Assembly (NCBI GenBank): GCA_030431985.1
Contig: JAUIIB010000018.1
Location: 1 to 50,665, forward strand
DNA length: 50,665 nt
Reading direction: 5' to 3'
Origin: Gammaproteobacteria bacterium
Lineage (GTDB): Bacteria; Pseudomonadota; Gammaproteobacteria; Burkholderiales; Nitrosomonadaceae
Shown here piece after piece: positions 16,227 to 25,705 of this stretch; the first letter of the stretch is position 1, and each line of letters begins with the position of its first letter. Position numbers and translations under genes: made by a program. The notes beneath the pieces were generated by a model, which was not told the DNA's origin, did not search any database, and was given only the letters and a program-made list of their open reading frames with translations.

Positions 16227-17099
16227 ATGACCTATCATTCTCAAATTAATCTGATCATGCTGGTTACTATTATTGGCCTGGGTGTTTTTCTTTATCTCAC
16301 CCCGCAATTTCAGTCAGAAACCGATACTACTTACCAAATTTCCTTGCGTACTCCTGAAACGGTCCGATCGATTCGTATTGTGCGCCATAATCAGGAAATG
16401 ACGTTAAAGCGTACGGCAGGGAGCTGGCAATTAACAGAACCATATGCAGCAAGAGCAGACGCTACAGTCATCGGAAAAATACTTAACGTGCTGTCAGCGA
16501 ACAGCCGACAGCGTTTCCCGATAAATGATGCAGAGAGCTTTAGCTTGGACTCCCCTGCGATTGAGTTGTACATAGATGATGTTCATTTTGCTTTTGGTGG
16601 ATTGGCGCCGGTGACTAATGAGCAGTATCTGGCAATCAATGGGGATGTTTATCTGGTTTCACCGCGCTATGCGATATGGATTCCCGCCAGCCCCCGGGAT
16701 TTAGTCAGTCCAAAACTGCTGGCAGATGATGAGGTACCGGCTGGTTTTAAACTGGGAACCCTGAATATTACACACCAGGATGGAACTTGGTATGTTGATG
16801 CTGAAGAAAATCTGAATCGGCAACAACAAGTGTTGGAAGAATGGCAGAACCTATGGCGGAATTGCCAGGCTGTTGAGTTACTGAGGGATTCTTCAGAATA
16901 TACTGATAGCATTTCGACTGTAAAAATAAATGTTGAAGATGGACGCAATATCAGTTTTGGTGTTTTTGAACATCAAGACGGTATTGTTTTCCGCAGGAAA
17001 GAAGAACAGATTGGTTATCTGGTTTCTGAGCAAACAGGTACTCAGTTGCTCAATCCGTTCTCATTGCGTTCGGCTAACAGCGTCAACAGTCAGCTATAG
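16227..17099 (+). CDS. DUF4340-type membrane-anchored protein
   Basis: The 290-residue protein has one N-terminal membrane anchor ([16 protein letters not shown]) followed by a periplasmic region. The latter carries [20 protein letters not shown] and [14 protein letters not shown], the DUF4340 pattern that recurs next to GldG-like genes. I chose the ATG at 16227 because the upstream part of the frame overlaps the gldG-like gene. As the fourth gene of the operon it is probably another exporter accessory subunit. Confidence 0.78.
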   Translation: MTYHSQINLIMLVTIIGLGVFLYLTPQFQSETDTTYQISLRTPETVRSIRIVRHNQEMTLKRTAGSWQLTEPYAARADATVIGKILNVLSANSRQRFPINDAESFSLDSPAIELYIDDVHFAFGGLAPVTNEQYLAINGDVYLVSPRYAIWIPASPRDLVSPKLLADDEVPAGFKLGTLNITHQDGTWYVDAEENLNRQQQVLEEWQNLWRNCQAVELLRDSSEYTDSISTVKINVEDGRNISFGVFEHQDGIVFRRKEEQIGYLVSEQTGTQLLNPFSLRSANSVNSQL

Positions 17100-17115
17100 C
17101 GCAAACGGTTTTTTC

Positions 17116-17964
17116 ATGCCAGAATTACCGGAAGTCGAAGTGACGCGCCTGGGTATTGCGCCCTATTTGGAGGGGCGATATATCAGCGGCATAGTGATTC
17201 GTAATTCAAGGCTACGCTGGCCAATACCCGCTGATTTGATGAGGCAGGCGCAAGGCCGTATGATTGTTGCAGTGAACAGACGAGGCAAGTATTTATTGCT
17301 TGATTGCGGTGAAGGTGCATTAATTATTCATTTGGGCATGTCGGGAAGTCTGCGATTGTTAAAAAGTGATATTCCGAACTCGACTCAATCTGTCGAGCTT
17401 GCTTATCCACCGGACCGGCACGATCATTTTGATTTGATCCTGGATAATCAGAGTGTGTTGCGTTTTAGAGATCCGCGTCGTTTTGGCGCAGTGTTATGGC
17501 AGTCAGGACAAGCCGAACAGCATCCGCTATTGCACCATTTGGGGCCTGAGCCGTTTTCTGAAAATTTTAATGCAGGGTGGTTATATCAGGTCTCGCGTGG
17601 GCGTAAAATAAGTATTAAAGTGTTTTTGATGACTAACCGGGTAGTTGTCGGTGTAGGAAATATTTATGCTAATGAGGCGTTATTTCATGCCAAGATTAAT
17701 CCACAAACGGCTGCAGGGAGAATAGGGTTGTTGCGTTATAAAAGAATAGTGCAACACGTTCAATTTGTTTTGAGTAATGCGATCAAGTCCGGTGGCAGTA
17801 GTTTACGTGATTTTGTTAACAGTGACGGTAAGCCAGGATATTTTCAGCAGCAATACTGGGTTTATGGTCGAGCCGGTGAGGCCTGTAGAGAGTGTGGTGC
17901 GGTGATTAAACAGATCAAGCAAGGGCAGCGGTCAAGTTTTTATTGTCCGGTTTGTCAACGATAG
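17116..17964 (+). CDS. mutM: Formamidopyrimidine-DNA glycosylase
   Basis: MutM removes oxidised purines such as 8-oxoguanine and nicks the abasic site. The start at 17116 puts the catalytic proline and glutamate right after Met ([13 protein letters not shown]). Other landmarks are [11 protein letters not shown], the helix-two-turn-helix [15 protein letters not shown], and a C-terminal zinc finger [15 protein letters not shown]...CPVCQR. The length, 282 residues, is normal. It lies 16 bases after the DUF4340 gene and may be cotranscribed with the exporter genes. Confidence 0.96.
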   Translation: MPELPEVEVTRLGIAPYLEGRYISGIVIRNSRLRWPIPADLMRQAQGRMIVAVNRRGKYLLLDCGEGALIIHLGMSGSLRLLKSDIPNSTQSVELAYPPDRHDHFDLILDNQSVLRFRDPRRFGAVLWQSGQAEQHPLLHHLGPEPFSENFNAGWLYQVSRGRKISIKVFLMTNRVVVGVGNIYANEALFHAKINPQTAAGRIGLLRYKRIVQHVQFVLSNAIKSGGSSLRDFVNSDGKPGYFQQQYWVYGRAGEACRECGAVIKQIKQGQRSSFYCPVCQR

Positions 17965-18090
17965 TCGTTATGCTACTTTATTTGACAAAGCTTAAAGGCG
18001 ATGTGATTAATGATTCGTTACGGTATGTGGCTGTTTCCAGTCTTCAATCCTGCTTAAAAAATAATTAAATTGTAAATATAGAAGAAAATA

Positions 18091-18921
18091 ATGAGAATTA
18101 CGTTTATCGGTGGCGGTAATATGGCCTCCGCTTTAATTAGCGGACTGTTAAAGCAGGGTTATAGCGCAGATCAGATTGGTGTGGTTGAGGTTGACGAAGA
18201 TGCGCGTGCCCGTATCAAAAAAGCATTTAGTATTACGGCTGATAGCGAATTGTCGGATGGTATGCTTTCTCTCGATCAAAGTGACGGGCAGCATGTTGTG
18301 GTACTTGCTGTTAAGCCGCAGCAATTAAACGCGCTGGCACATCAGTTGGCGGATATGCTCGACCATCATTTGGTGCTGTCTATAGCGGCAGGTGTGCGTG
18401 CTGCAGATTTAATGCGGTGGTTCAATGGGTATCGACGGGTCATTCGTACCATGCCAAATACTCCGGCTCTAGTTGGCGCAGGTGTAACCGGATTGTATGC
18501 GATGCCGGATGTCGATAAACAGGATAAGCTTATTGCTGAGTCAATAATGAAATCGGTAGGAACTGTACTTTGGGTGAATGATGAGGATATGTTGCATACA
18601 ATCACTGCAATTTCTGGTAGTGGTCCAGCGTATGTGTTTTATTTTATTGAGTCTATACAGGCGGCAGGAATAAAATTGGGACTGGACCAGCGAGAAGCCA
18701 GAGAATTGAGTTTGCAAACATTTCATGGTGCAATCGAACTGGTGGGCAAAAGCAGTGAAGATGTTGTGGCATTACGGGAAAAAGTTACGTCAAAAGGTGG
18801 AACAACCCAGCGGGCGATTGAATCGATGGATGCTAATGATGTGAAAAATGAGATAATCGCCGCAGTTCAAGCGGCAAATGCGCGTTCACGTGAAATGAGT
18901 GAGGAATTTGGCAAAATCTAG
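18091..18921 (+). CDS. proC: Pyrroline-5-carboxylate reductase
   Basis: ProC makes the last step of proline synthesis, reducing pyrroline-5-carboxylate with NAD(P)H. The N-terminal Rossmann motif is FIGGGNMASALISGLL. RTMPNTPALVGAGVTGLYA follows, and the C-terminal family signature lies in TAISGSGPAYVFYFIE and KVTSKGGTTQRAIE. The 276-residue length is standard. It leads a proC-yggT-yggU run. Confidence 0.96.
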   Translation: MRITFIGGGNMASALISGLLKQGYSADQIGVVEVDEDARARIKKAFSITADSELSDGMLSLDQSDGQHVVVLAVKPQQLNALAHQLADMLDHHLVLSIAAGVRAADLMRWFNGYRRVIRTMPNTPALVGAGVTGLYAMPDVDKQDKLIAESIMKSVGTVLWVNDEDMLHTITAISGSGPAYVFYFIESIQAAGIKLGLDQREARELSLQTFHGAIELVGKSSEDVVALREKVTSKGGTTQRAIESMDANDVKNEIIAAVQAANARSREMSEEFGKI

Positions 18922-18957
18922 ATTTAACGCTAACAACAATCTTAATGAGAACGAGTG

Positions 18958-19533
18958 ATGACTAACCAGATAATAATTTTTCTGATAGATACGATTTTAG
19001 GTCTTTTTTCCCTAGCGCTGTTGCTCCGTTTTTATTTTCAGTTATTTCGCGTTCCATATTACAACAATGTTGTACAGTTTTTAATTGCGATCACCGATTT
19101 CATTGTAAGGCCAGCGCGCCGTTTTATTCCAGGTTGGAAAGGTATGGATCTGTCCACGTTGGTGCTGGCTTGGTTTACTGAATGTATTATTATTGCGTGC
19201 GTATATCTTTACCAGGGATTTGACTTTGCTGAACGAACTTTTCTTGTAATCAGTGTAATAGGGGTGCTGGGCGTGATCGAGGTGATCGAGCTAACCCTAT
19301 ATATTATTCTGTTTATGATTATCGCCCAGGCCATCATTTCTTGGGTTAATCCATACAGCCCTGTTGCGCCTGCACTCAACAGCTTCACGCAGCCGTTTTT
19401 ATCCATTTTTCGCCGACACATTCCTCCGATCGCCAATGTGGATCTTTCGCCATTGTTTGTGTTGATTATGATTCAGTTACTGCTAATGGTCGTTGCCGGT
19501 GTAAATATGCAAGTTGTTTCAATGTTGAATTAG
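18958..19533 (+). CDS. yggT: YggT-family inner membrane protein
   Basis: A hydrophobic protein of 191 residues containing two copies of the YggT repeat. Each copy has two membrane segments, with the pattern RFYFQLFRVPYYNNVVQF in the first and AQAIISWVNPYSPVAPALN in the second. YggT homologues are linked to osmotic or ion stress and to membrane or division-related organisation; the function is not settled. The start may be GTG 18955 or ATG 18958. It follows proC by 36 bases, as in many Proteobacteria. Confidence 0.9.
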   Translation: MTNQIIIFLIDTILGLFSLALLLRFYFQLFRVPYYNNVVQFLIAITDFIVRPARRFIPGWKGMDLSTLVLAWFTECIIIACVYLYQGFDFAERTFLVISVIGVLGVIEVIELTLYIILFMIIAQAIISWVNPYSPVAPALNSFTQPFLSIFRRHIPPIANVDLSPLFVLIMIQLLLMVVAGVNMQVVSMLN

Positions 19534-19538
19534 CATCT

Positions 19539-19829
19539 ATGGCTTGGTTTCGGTATACCGATGAACAGCATTGCATTCTGGTGTTGTACATACAGCCGGG
19601 CGCAAAGCAGACGGAAGTTGTAGGATTCTATGGAGATGCGTTAAAAATTAAGCTGGCTGCTGCACCGGTTGAAGGTAAAGCGAATGCTGCGTTATTGCAG
19701 TACCTTGCAAGATGTTTTGATGTGCCGCGTAACCATGTGGTACTCAAGCATGGCGAAAAATCCAGACGCAAAACTGTTACGATTTTTTATCCTAAACATT
19801 CACCCGATGTTCTGTTTCATCTTGAGTAA
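19539..19829 (+). CDS. yggU: YggU/DUF167-family protein
   Basis: This small conserved protein of 96 residues carries the DUF167 pattern: YIQPGAKQTEVVGFYGDALK, then LAAAPVEGKANAALLQYLA and HGEKSRRKTV. Structures of the family are known but the biochemical role is not. It follows yggT with 5 bases between and ends the proC run before a terminator. Confidence 0.9.
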   Translation: MAWFRYTDEQHCILVLYIQPGAKQTEVVGFYGDALKIKLAAAPVEGKANAALLQYLARCFDVPRNHVVLKHGEKSRRKTVTIFYPKHSPDVLFHLE

Positions 19830-19830
19830 C

Positions 19831-19860
19831 TTGTTTTCTAGCCTAGAATAACAATTTTTT
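19831..19860 (+). terminator. Intrinsic terminator of the proC-yggT-yggU transcript
   Basis: An A/T-rich stem pairs TTGTTTTCTA with TAGAATAACAA (one bulged base) and is followed by six T residues at 19855-19860. Confidence 0.55.
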
Positions 19861-19872
19861 AATTTGAATCCT

Positions 19873-20325
19873 ATGGAGCTTATTTTATGGCGGCATGCCG
19901 AGGCAGAGGAAGGTATTCCTGATCTTTCGAGACAATTGACAGAAAGAGGGCGGCGTCAAGCTGCTGAGATGGCTGCGTGGCTGAGAGCCAAGCTTCCTGA
20001 AAATGCTTTGATATTATCGAGTCCCGCTGTACGGGCTCAGCAAACGGCAGCGGCTTTGTGCCGGAATTTCGAGATTGTGTCTGCGTTAAGGCCCGGTGCA
20101 AGTGTGGATCAATTGCTGGACGCGGCTAGCTGGCCTTACGCAAATAGAGCAGTCGTAGTGGTAGGGCATCAGCCAACACTGGGTGATGTTGCTCATATGA
20201 TTTTGTCGGAAATGCCGCCGGGGTTGCATTTTAAGACAGGAACTGTTTGGTGGTTGAGTTGTCTTCAGAATGAAGAGGTAGATACTATACAGTTATACGC
20301 CGTCAAATATCCTGATGCGCTATGA
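19873..20325 (+). CDS. sixA: Phosphohistidine phosphatase SixA
   Basis: SixA removes phosphate from histidine residues of phosphotransfer proteins. The histidine-phosphatase motif is at the N-terminus (LILWRHAEAEEG), LILSSPAVRAQQTA follows, and the second histidine is in VVVGHQPTLGD. I chose the ATG at 19873, which puts the catalytic His at residue 8. A TTG at 19864 is an alternative. Length 150 fits the family. Confidence 0.88.
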   Translation: MELILWRHAEAEEGIPDLSRQLTERGRRQAAEMAAWLRAKLPENALILSSPAVRAQQTAAALCRNFEIVSALRPGASVDQLLDAASWPYANRAVVVVGHQPTLGDVAHMILSEMPPGLHFKTGTVWWLSCLQNEEVDTIQLYAVKYPDAL

Positions 20326-20370
20326 AAGCTTCGGCGGCAGAATCGGTGGGTGGTAGGTTATATTTATTTA

Positions 20371-20916
20371 ATGAAACGTTTGATATTATTTAACAAGCCC
20401 AATAGAGTCGTGTGTCAGTTTACAGCGGTATCACAGTATGGTTCGTTAAAAGACTACATTACGTTACCCCGGTTTTATCCAGCTGGACGACTGGATGCCG
20501 ACAGTGAAGGTCTTGTTATCCTCACGGATGACGGACGGTTGCAAAATAAGATTAGTCATCCGGATTATCAATTATCCAAAACGTATTGGGTGCAAGTAGA
20601 GGGGACGCCAACGCGTCAAGCAATACAGCAGTTACGTCAAGGTGTGACAGTAAAAAATTATTTGACACGGCCGGCTGAGGTTGATTTGATGGATGAACCG
20701 GTTGATTTATGGCCTAGGACACCGCCAGTTCGTTTTAGAAGGCAGATCCCTACAACGTGGATGAGGCTGATTATTCAGGAAGGCAAAAACCGTCAGGTAA
20801 GACGTATGACAGCAGCGGTTGGCTATCCGACATTACGGCTGATTCGTTTTGCTATCGGTGATTACACGCTAAAAGGCCTGGCGTCGGGAGACTGGCGTTT
20901 GCTTGAACTGTCGTAG
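20371..20916 (+). CDS. rluE: 23S rRNA pseudouridine synthase, RluE type
   Basis: The 181-residue enzyme belongs to the RsuA/RluE family. It shows ILFNKPNRVVCQFT, the catalytic aspartate in YPAGRLDADSEGLVILTDDG, and the C-terminal EGKNRQVRRMTAAVGYPTLR. It lacks the S4 domain, which points to RluE, the enzyme for a single pseudouridine in 23S rRNA (U2457 in E. coli). The ATG at 20371 gives the normal N-terminus. Confidence 0.9.
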   Translation: MKRLILFNKPNRVVCQFTAVSQYGSLKDYITLPRFYPAGRLDADSEGLVILTDDGRLQNKISHPDYQLSKTYWVQVEGTPTRQAIQQLRQGVTVKNYLTRPAEVDLMDEPVDLWPRTPPVRFRRQIPTTWMRLIIQEGKNRQVRRMTAAVGYPTLRLIRFAIGDYTLKGLASGDWRLLELS

Positions 20917-21304
20917 TTTTTGGTGCATAAAACAGTAATGCTAAGTTTATTCAACGGATTGTATGGTTATTGTACGTGGTATCTTTTATACGCTCTGCTC
21001 AACGATTGGTATGTTAAATTCTTATGACAAAACTTTACAGCCGTCGTGGTTAAAATGTTAAGATGTAGTTTGATAGTTTTAGCGTTAATTTTTTTACCTT
21101 TTGCAGGTTTATCGATTGTTAACCGATAAGTGTTATGGGCGTGGAATGATTCAGGCCTTATAAACAACAGCAGATATTTGATGTAATATGCTTGTTTTAT
21201 TAGAATATTTCATGAAATACGATGGGGAGTTTATATCTGTCGTTTCAGATGAGATACGCATTTCAAGCTTTTAAAAAAAATGGATTTTTAAAGGATAGTT
21301 TTTT
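20917..21304. other. 388-bp intergenic region before the desaturase
   Basis: Mostly AT-rich sequence. One short hydrophobic ORF of 24 codons (21055-21129, starting MLRCSLIVLALIF) is present but has no clear ribosome binding site. The desaturase is preceded by AAAGGATAG about 6 bases before its start. No RNA gene is seen. Confidence 0.35.
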
Positions 21305-22495
21305 ATGTTTTCAGAATTTCTTGATCTAATTTCGGGCGTTGTAGATTTGCCGTGGTGGGGGTATATTGTGGTGACCCTGGTGTTAACACATATTACGATT
21401 GCAAGTATCACCATATATTTACACCGTTATTCGGCTCATAGAGCTTTGGATCTGCATCCCATTCCCAGTCATTTTTTTCGTTTCTGGCTTTGGTTAACGT
21501 CAGGTATGGTTACCAAAGAATGGACAGCTGTTCATCGCAAGCATCATGCTAAATGTGAAACTGAAGGTGATCCGCATAGTCCCGTAATTTATGGTATCAA
21601 AAAAGTTTTGGCGGAAGGTGCCGAGCTTTACCGGTTTGAAGCGCAAAACAAAGAAACGCTTGAGCGTTATGGATATGGAACACCTGATGATTGGATAGAG
21701 CGTAATGTTTATACTCGATTCAGTAAATCGGGCATTATTTCAATGCTGATAATTAATGTGGTGTTGTTTGGGCCAATTGGGTTAACAATTTGGGCTGTAC
21801 AGATGATGTGGACACCTATTTTTGCAGCCGGTGTGATTAATGGTATCGGGCATTACTGGGGTTACCGAAATTTTCAAGCAGAAGATGCCAGTCGCAATGT
21901 CCTACCATGGGGTATTTTGATCGGTGGCGAAGAATTGCACAATAATCATCATGCGTACGCAACTTCCGCGAGATTGTCGAATAAATGGTATGAATTTGAT
22001 ATTGGCTGGATGTATATTTGTATTTTGGAGATGATGGGTTTGGCCACGGTTAAGAAAGTCGCACCTAAGCTTAAGCTCAATAAGGGAAAAACACAATGTG
22101 ACTTGGATACACTACATGCCGTTATTTCTCATCGCTATGAGGTACTGGCCAAGTATTCAAAATCGTTGAAAACGACTTTTGCTGAAGAGGTTGTCCATAT
22201 CAAAGAATCAATCACACATTACAATATTGATAACTCAACATTAAAACAGTGGTTGCTGGCTGATGCAAAAACTTTGCAGGCACATGAGCGTGATACACTC
22301 AATCAGGTGTTGAGTAAAACTAAAAAGCTGGATACGCTATACAATATGAGAGAAGAACTCATCGAAATATGGCAGCGTTCGACAGCCTCAAAAGATGAAC
22401 TGGTTAAACAATTGGAAGATTGGTGTAAGCGTGCTGAAGAGAGTGGTATAGAAGCATTAAGATCTTTCTCGCAGCGGCTGCGTTGTTATGCCTGA
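21305..22495 (+). CDS. Membrane fatty-acid desaturase with a long C-terminal extension
   Basis: The first 250 residues match acyl-lipid/acyl-CoA delta-9 desaturases. There are two pairs of membrane segments and the three histidine boxes HRYSAH, HRKHH and ELHNNHH that bind the di-iron centre, with HSPVIYGIKKVLAEGA and the GEELHNNHHAYATSARLS block. Such enzymes introduce double bonds into membrane lipids, often for cold or fluidity control. Residues from about 265 to 396 form a charged helical tail not needed in the basic fold (LKTTFAEEVVHIKESITHYN region). It stands alone, with its own ribosome site and a terminator behind it. Confidence 0.88.
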   Translation: MFSEFLDLISGVVDLPWWGYIVVTLVLTHITIASITIYLHRYSAHRALDLHPIPSHFFRFWLWLTSGMVTKEWTAVHRKHHAKCETEGDPHSPVIYGIKKVLAEGAELYRFEAQNKETLERYGYGTPDDWIERNVYTRFSKSGIISMLIINVVLFGPIGLTIWAVQMMWTPIFAAGVINGIGHYWGYRNFQAEDASRNVLPWGILIGGEELHNNHHAYATSARLSNKWYEFDIGWMYICILEMMGLATVKKVAPKLKLNKGKTQCDLDTLHAVISHRYEVLAKYSKSLKTTFAEEVVHIKESITHYNIDNSTLKQWLLADAKTLQAHERDTLNQVLSKTKKLDTLYNMREELIEIWQRSTASKDELVKQLEDWCKRAEESGIEALRSFSQRLRCYA

Positions 22496-22529
22496 GTTCC
22501 GATGTAGAATTACTACAAAGTTGTAGGCT

Positions 22530-22560
22530 ATAAAAAAACCCGTTTTAACGGGTTTTTTTA
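22530..22560. terminator. Bidirectional terminator between desaturase and rpmG
   Basis: AAAAAAACCCGTT and AACGGGTTTTTTT form a perfect stem with A and T runs on both sides, serving both converging genes. Confidence 0.88.
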
Positions 22561-22579
22561 TTATTATTATTCAAGATTA

Positions 22580-22735
22580 TTATTTTAATTTAGTTTCTTT
22601 ATACTTAACGTGTTTACGTGCTTTGGGATCAAACTTCTTAATTTCCAATTTTTCGGGATTGGCACGTTTGTTTTTTGTCGTCGTATAAAAATGCCCGGTC
22701 CCGGCTGAAGACTCGAGCTTGATTTTTTCACGCAT
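22580..22735 (-). CDS. rpmG: 50S ribosomal protein L33
   Basis: The 51-residue frame reads [20 protein letters not shown] and continues through [20 protein letters not shown] to a TAA. This is the standard L33 pattern of the cysteine-free type, which needs no zinc. It follows rpmB by 48 bases, the usual order. A longer overlapping frame on the same strand is a shadow. Confidence 0.97.
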   Translation of the reverse strand: MREKIKLESSAGTGHFYTTTKNKRANPEKLEIKKFDPKARKHVKYKETKLK

Positions 22736-22783
22736 TGGGTAGTTTCCTCGTTATTAAAATGGGTTAATACACGGGCTATCAGC

Positions 22784-23020
22784 TTAAATGCTTTTACCTT
22801 GAGAGCGCATCTCTGCGACGACTGTATCAATTCCCTTTTTGTCTATTGTACGCAATGCCGCATTTGATAGACGCAGGCTGATCCAGCGGCTCTCACTTTC
22901 CAGCCAGAACTTTCGCCTTTGTAAATTAGGTAAGAAGCGTCTTTTGTTTTTATTATTTGCGTGAGACACATTATTACCTGTCAGCGGTTTTTTGCCCGTT
23001 ACTTCACATACTCGTGCCAT
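22784..23020 (-). CDS. rpmB: 50S ribosomal protein L28
   Basis: The 78-residue protein starts [20 protein letters not shown] and continues [19 protein letters not shown] and [13 protein letters not shown], the L28 signature. With rpmG it forms the common rpmB-rpmG operon. Confidence 0.97.
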   Translation of the reverse strand: MARVCEVTGKKPLTGNNVSHANNKNKRRFLPNLQRRKFWLESESRWISLRLSNAALRTIDKKGIDTVVAEMRSQGKSI

Positions 23021-23191
23021 GATGATACATCCTGAAATTACAAAAACATGAATTATATCTCGATTTAGGTTTTTTTCTCAAATATATAACTACTACGCTG
23101 GATTATATTTAGCGTAAAGTCAGGTAAGTAAATCAGCAAACAAAATTTTTAGCTGATCAACAGGATTTGTATCATGAAATCCAAATGTCTG

Positions 23192-23866
23192 TTAAATCAT
23201 GTTATGTTCGGCAAATGACAGGATATTATTGTTTCCAATAATAAAATGATCAATTACTTTAACATCGACTAGGTCGAGTGCCTGTTTAAGAACGTGTGTG
23301 AGTGTTTTGTCAGCCTGACTTGGCTCTGGGTTTCCTGAGGGATGATTGTGAGCAAATATAAGAGCAGCGGCATTATGGTAAAGTGCGCGTTTAACGATTT
23401 CACGCGGATATACACTGGTTTGAGTCAGTGTGCCGGTAAAGAGTTCTTCAGTTGAGATGACTTGATGTTTTGTATTCAAGAAAATACACATAAAAATTTC
23501 GTGTTGCTGACCTGCTAAACTGAGACGTAAGTAGTCGCGCACAAGTTGTGGCGTATTCATCAAGCAGCCTTGTTCAAGCTTTTCATTGAGCGTGCGACGC
23601 GACATTTCCAGTACGGCCTGTAATTGTGTATATTTGGCTATTCCTATGCCTGTAAAATTACAAAGTGCAGTTTTGTCTGCATAAAAAAGATGGCTTAAAC
23701 TGCCGAAATGACGCAGCAGGTTTCGGGCAAGTTCAACCGCATTCTGGCCTGTGGAGCCCGTGCGCAGGAAAATTGCTAGTAATTCTGTGTCAGATAGATT
23801 TTTAGCACCAACTCTTAAGAGTTTTTCACGAGGACGTTCGGCTGCCGGCCAGTCAGTTATTGGCAT
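23192..23866 (-). CDS. radC: RadC/JAB-domain protein
   Basis: RadC proteins have an N-terminal helix-hairpin-helix and a C-terminal JAB metallo-domain. The protein shows RPREKLLRVGAKNLSDTELL, GIGIAKYTQLQAVLEMSRR and the metal motif HNHPSGNPEPSQAD preceded by AALIFA. The ATG at 23866 gives the usual MPITDWPAAERPREK start; an upstream ATG at 23905 adds 13 non-conserved residues. The old link to recombination repair has been questioned and the activity remains unclear. Confidence 0.92.
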   Translation of the reverse strand: MPITDWPAAERPREKLLRVGAKNLSDTELLAIFLRTGSTGQNAVELARNLLRHFGSLSHLFYADKTALCNFTGIGIAKYTQLQAVLEMSRRTLNEKLEQGCLMNTPQLVRDYLRLSLAGQQHEIFMCIFLNTKHQVISTEELFTGTLTQTSVYPREIVKRALYHNAAALIFAHNHPSGNPEPSQADKTLTHVLKQALDLVDVKVIDHFIIGNNNILSFAEHNMI

Positions 23867-24019
23867 ATCAATAATACATAATTTAATTTTTAATTGATAC
23901 GGCATTGAATCGGCAATGATTGAGCTAAAATGTCACATGTTCGTTTGCTTCTGAAGAACAATTCTTTTTATATCCGGAAGTTTTTTTGATCCTAAAAGCG
24001 GGGTGGTGTTTTTATTATC

Positions 24020-25246
24020 ATGAATAACAAGTGCGATGAGTTTTTTTCTGTTGGGAAAAGTGTTTTGCTTGGCGTGACGGGCGGCGTAGCGGCGTATAAG
24101 GCAGTAGAATTAACACGTTTGTTAACACAGGCAGAATATATCGTACAAACCGTGATGACAGAATCGGCACGTCAATTTATTGGACCGATATCGTTTCAAT
24201 CATTAACTGGTCAGCCTGTATTTACTGAATTATGGGGGGGGGATGCGGCAAATCCAATGCCGCATATTCATCTTTCCAGGCAAGTAGGCTTAATACTGAT
24301 TGCCCCGGCTAGTGCGAATTTTATCGCCAAACTGGCATATGGACTTGCGGATGATCTGTTGTCAACTTTATGTTTGGCACGTGACTGCCCTTTGATGGTC
24401 GCACCTGCTATGAATCGGCAGATGTGGGAAAATCCGGCAACGCAGCGGAATATAGCACGCTTGCAGAATGATGGTGTAATCGTTGTAGGTCCCGAGAGCG
24501 GCGTGCAGGCATGCGGTGAAACCGGTATGGGCCGGATGCTCGAAGCAGAAGCTTTGTTTGCGGCAGTACAGGAAGCATTATCAGAAGGCCTGTTTCAAGG
24601 TAAGCACATATTAGTGACAGCCGGCCCAACGTATGAGGCGATTGATGCAGTACGTGGTATTATCAATACCAGCTCGGGGAAGATGGGTTATGCAATTGCC
24701 CAGGCGGCGTTAGATGCAGGTGCCAGAGTGACTTTGGTAACGGGCCCGACTTGTCTGAAACCACCCGCTGTTACCAGATTGATACACGTTCAAAGTGCTC
24801 AGGAGATGCTAAACATGGTAACGGCTACAATAGCCGAAACAAGTATCGATGTATTCATTAGTGTCGCGGCAGTTGCGGATTACCGGGTGGCTTCTGTTAG
24901 TCAGCAGAAAATCAAGAAATCCGACCAGAAACTTACACTTGAGCTAATACAGAATCCAGATATACTGTCTCACGTCTCCAGTCAGCCTGATCCTCCCTTC
25001 TGTGTTGGTTTCGCAGCAGAAACAGATAATTTAGAACAGAATGCAATTACCAAGCGCCGCCAGAAAAAAATACCGGTATTGGTCGCCAACTGGGTGCAGG
25101 AGGCGATGGGATCTAATGAGACGGCGTTAACTGTATTTGATAACGAAGGTGCTCATGCTTTTGAGAAAGCGCCTAAGCAAATACTGGCAAAACGATTGAT
25201 CGAGCACATTGCGTTACAATACCGGCAACAGCGCAACAATATATAA
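24020..25246 (+). CDS. coaBC: Bifunctional phosphopantothenoylcysteine decarboxylase/synthetase
   Basis: This enzyme makes 4'-phosphopantetheine in coenzyme A synthesis. The N-terminal flavin-dependent decarboxylase part shows LLGVTGGVAAYKAVELTRLL, the PAMNRQMW motif and the ACGETGMGRM loop. The C-terminal synthetase part begins near residue 192 with ILVTAGPTYEAIDAVRGI and has SVAAVADYR and KIKKSDQKLTLEL. A G9 run at 24234-24242 lies in-frame (ELWGGDAANP). dut follows after 7 bases, a common pairing. Confidence 0.95.
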   Translation: MNNKCDEFFSVGKSVLLGVTGGVAAYKAVELTRLLTQAEYIVQTVMTESARQFIGPISFQSLTGQPVFTELWGGDAANPMPHIHLSRQVGLILIAPASANFIAKLAYGLADDLLSTLCLARDCPLMVAPAMNRQMWENPATQRNIARLQNDGVIVVGPESGVQACGETGMGRMLEAEALFAAVQEALSEGLFQGKHILVTAGPTYEAIDAVRGIINTSSGKMGYAIAQAALDAGARVTLVTGPTCLKPPAVTRLIHVQSAQEMLNMVTATIAETSIDVFISVAAVADYRVASVSQQKIKKSDQKLTLELIQNPDILSHVSSQPDPPFCVGFAAETDNLEQNAITKRRQKKIPVLVANWVQEAMGSNETALTVFDNEGAHAFEKAPKQILAKRLIEHIALQYRQQRNNI

Positions 25247-25253
25247 GGACTAA

Positions 25254-25703
25254 ATGGCACAGATAAATGTAAAGATTCTTGATCAACGCTTGTATGATCA
25301 GTTGCCGTCGTATGCTACACCTGGCTCGGCGGGGTTAGATTTGCGCGCTTGTATTGATCGGGTTGAAGTAATTGAAGCGGGGCAAACCCTGTTGGTGCCG
25401 ACAGGTATCGCGATTCACATTGCCGATCCTCAAATGGCGGCGATGATATTGCCGCGTTCGGGTCTTGGACACAAGCATGGCATTGTTTTAGGCAATCTGG
25501 TTGGCCTTATCGATTCGGATTATCAAGGGCAAATTTTTATTTCTTGTTGGAATCGTGGGCAGAAATCTTTTGAGTTAGCACCTATGGAGCGTATTGCACA
25601 GCTCGTTATTGTGCCCGTTATACAGGTTGGTTTTAATATTGTTGAACAATTTGACATCAGTGAGCGTGGTGCGAGTGGTTTTGGTAGCACAGGTAAACAG
25701 TAA
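25254..25703 (+). CDS. dut: dUTP diphosphatase
   Basis: The trimeric enzyme splits dUTP to keep uracil out of DNA and supply dUMP. All five motifs are visible: [40 protein letters not shown] and [10 protein letters not shown]. Length 149 is typical. It lies between coaBC and the DUF192 gene with very short gaps, so the three are one operon. Confidence 0.97.
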   Translation: MAQINVKILDQRLYDQLPSYATPGSAGLDLRACIDRVEVIEAGQTLLVPTGIAIHIADPQMAAMILPRSGLGHKHGIVLGNLVGLIDSDYQGQIFISCWNRGQKSFELAPMERIAQLVIVPVIQVGFNIVEQFDISERGASGFGSTGKQ

Positions 25704-25705
25704 TC

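Noticed and set aside
16930..17115. Longer mutM frame starting at 16930
   Set aside because: The catalytic proline must follow the initiator Met directly, which fixes the start at 17116.
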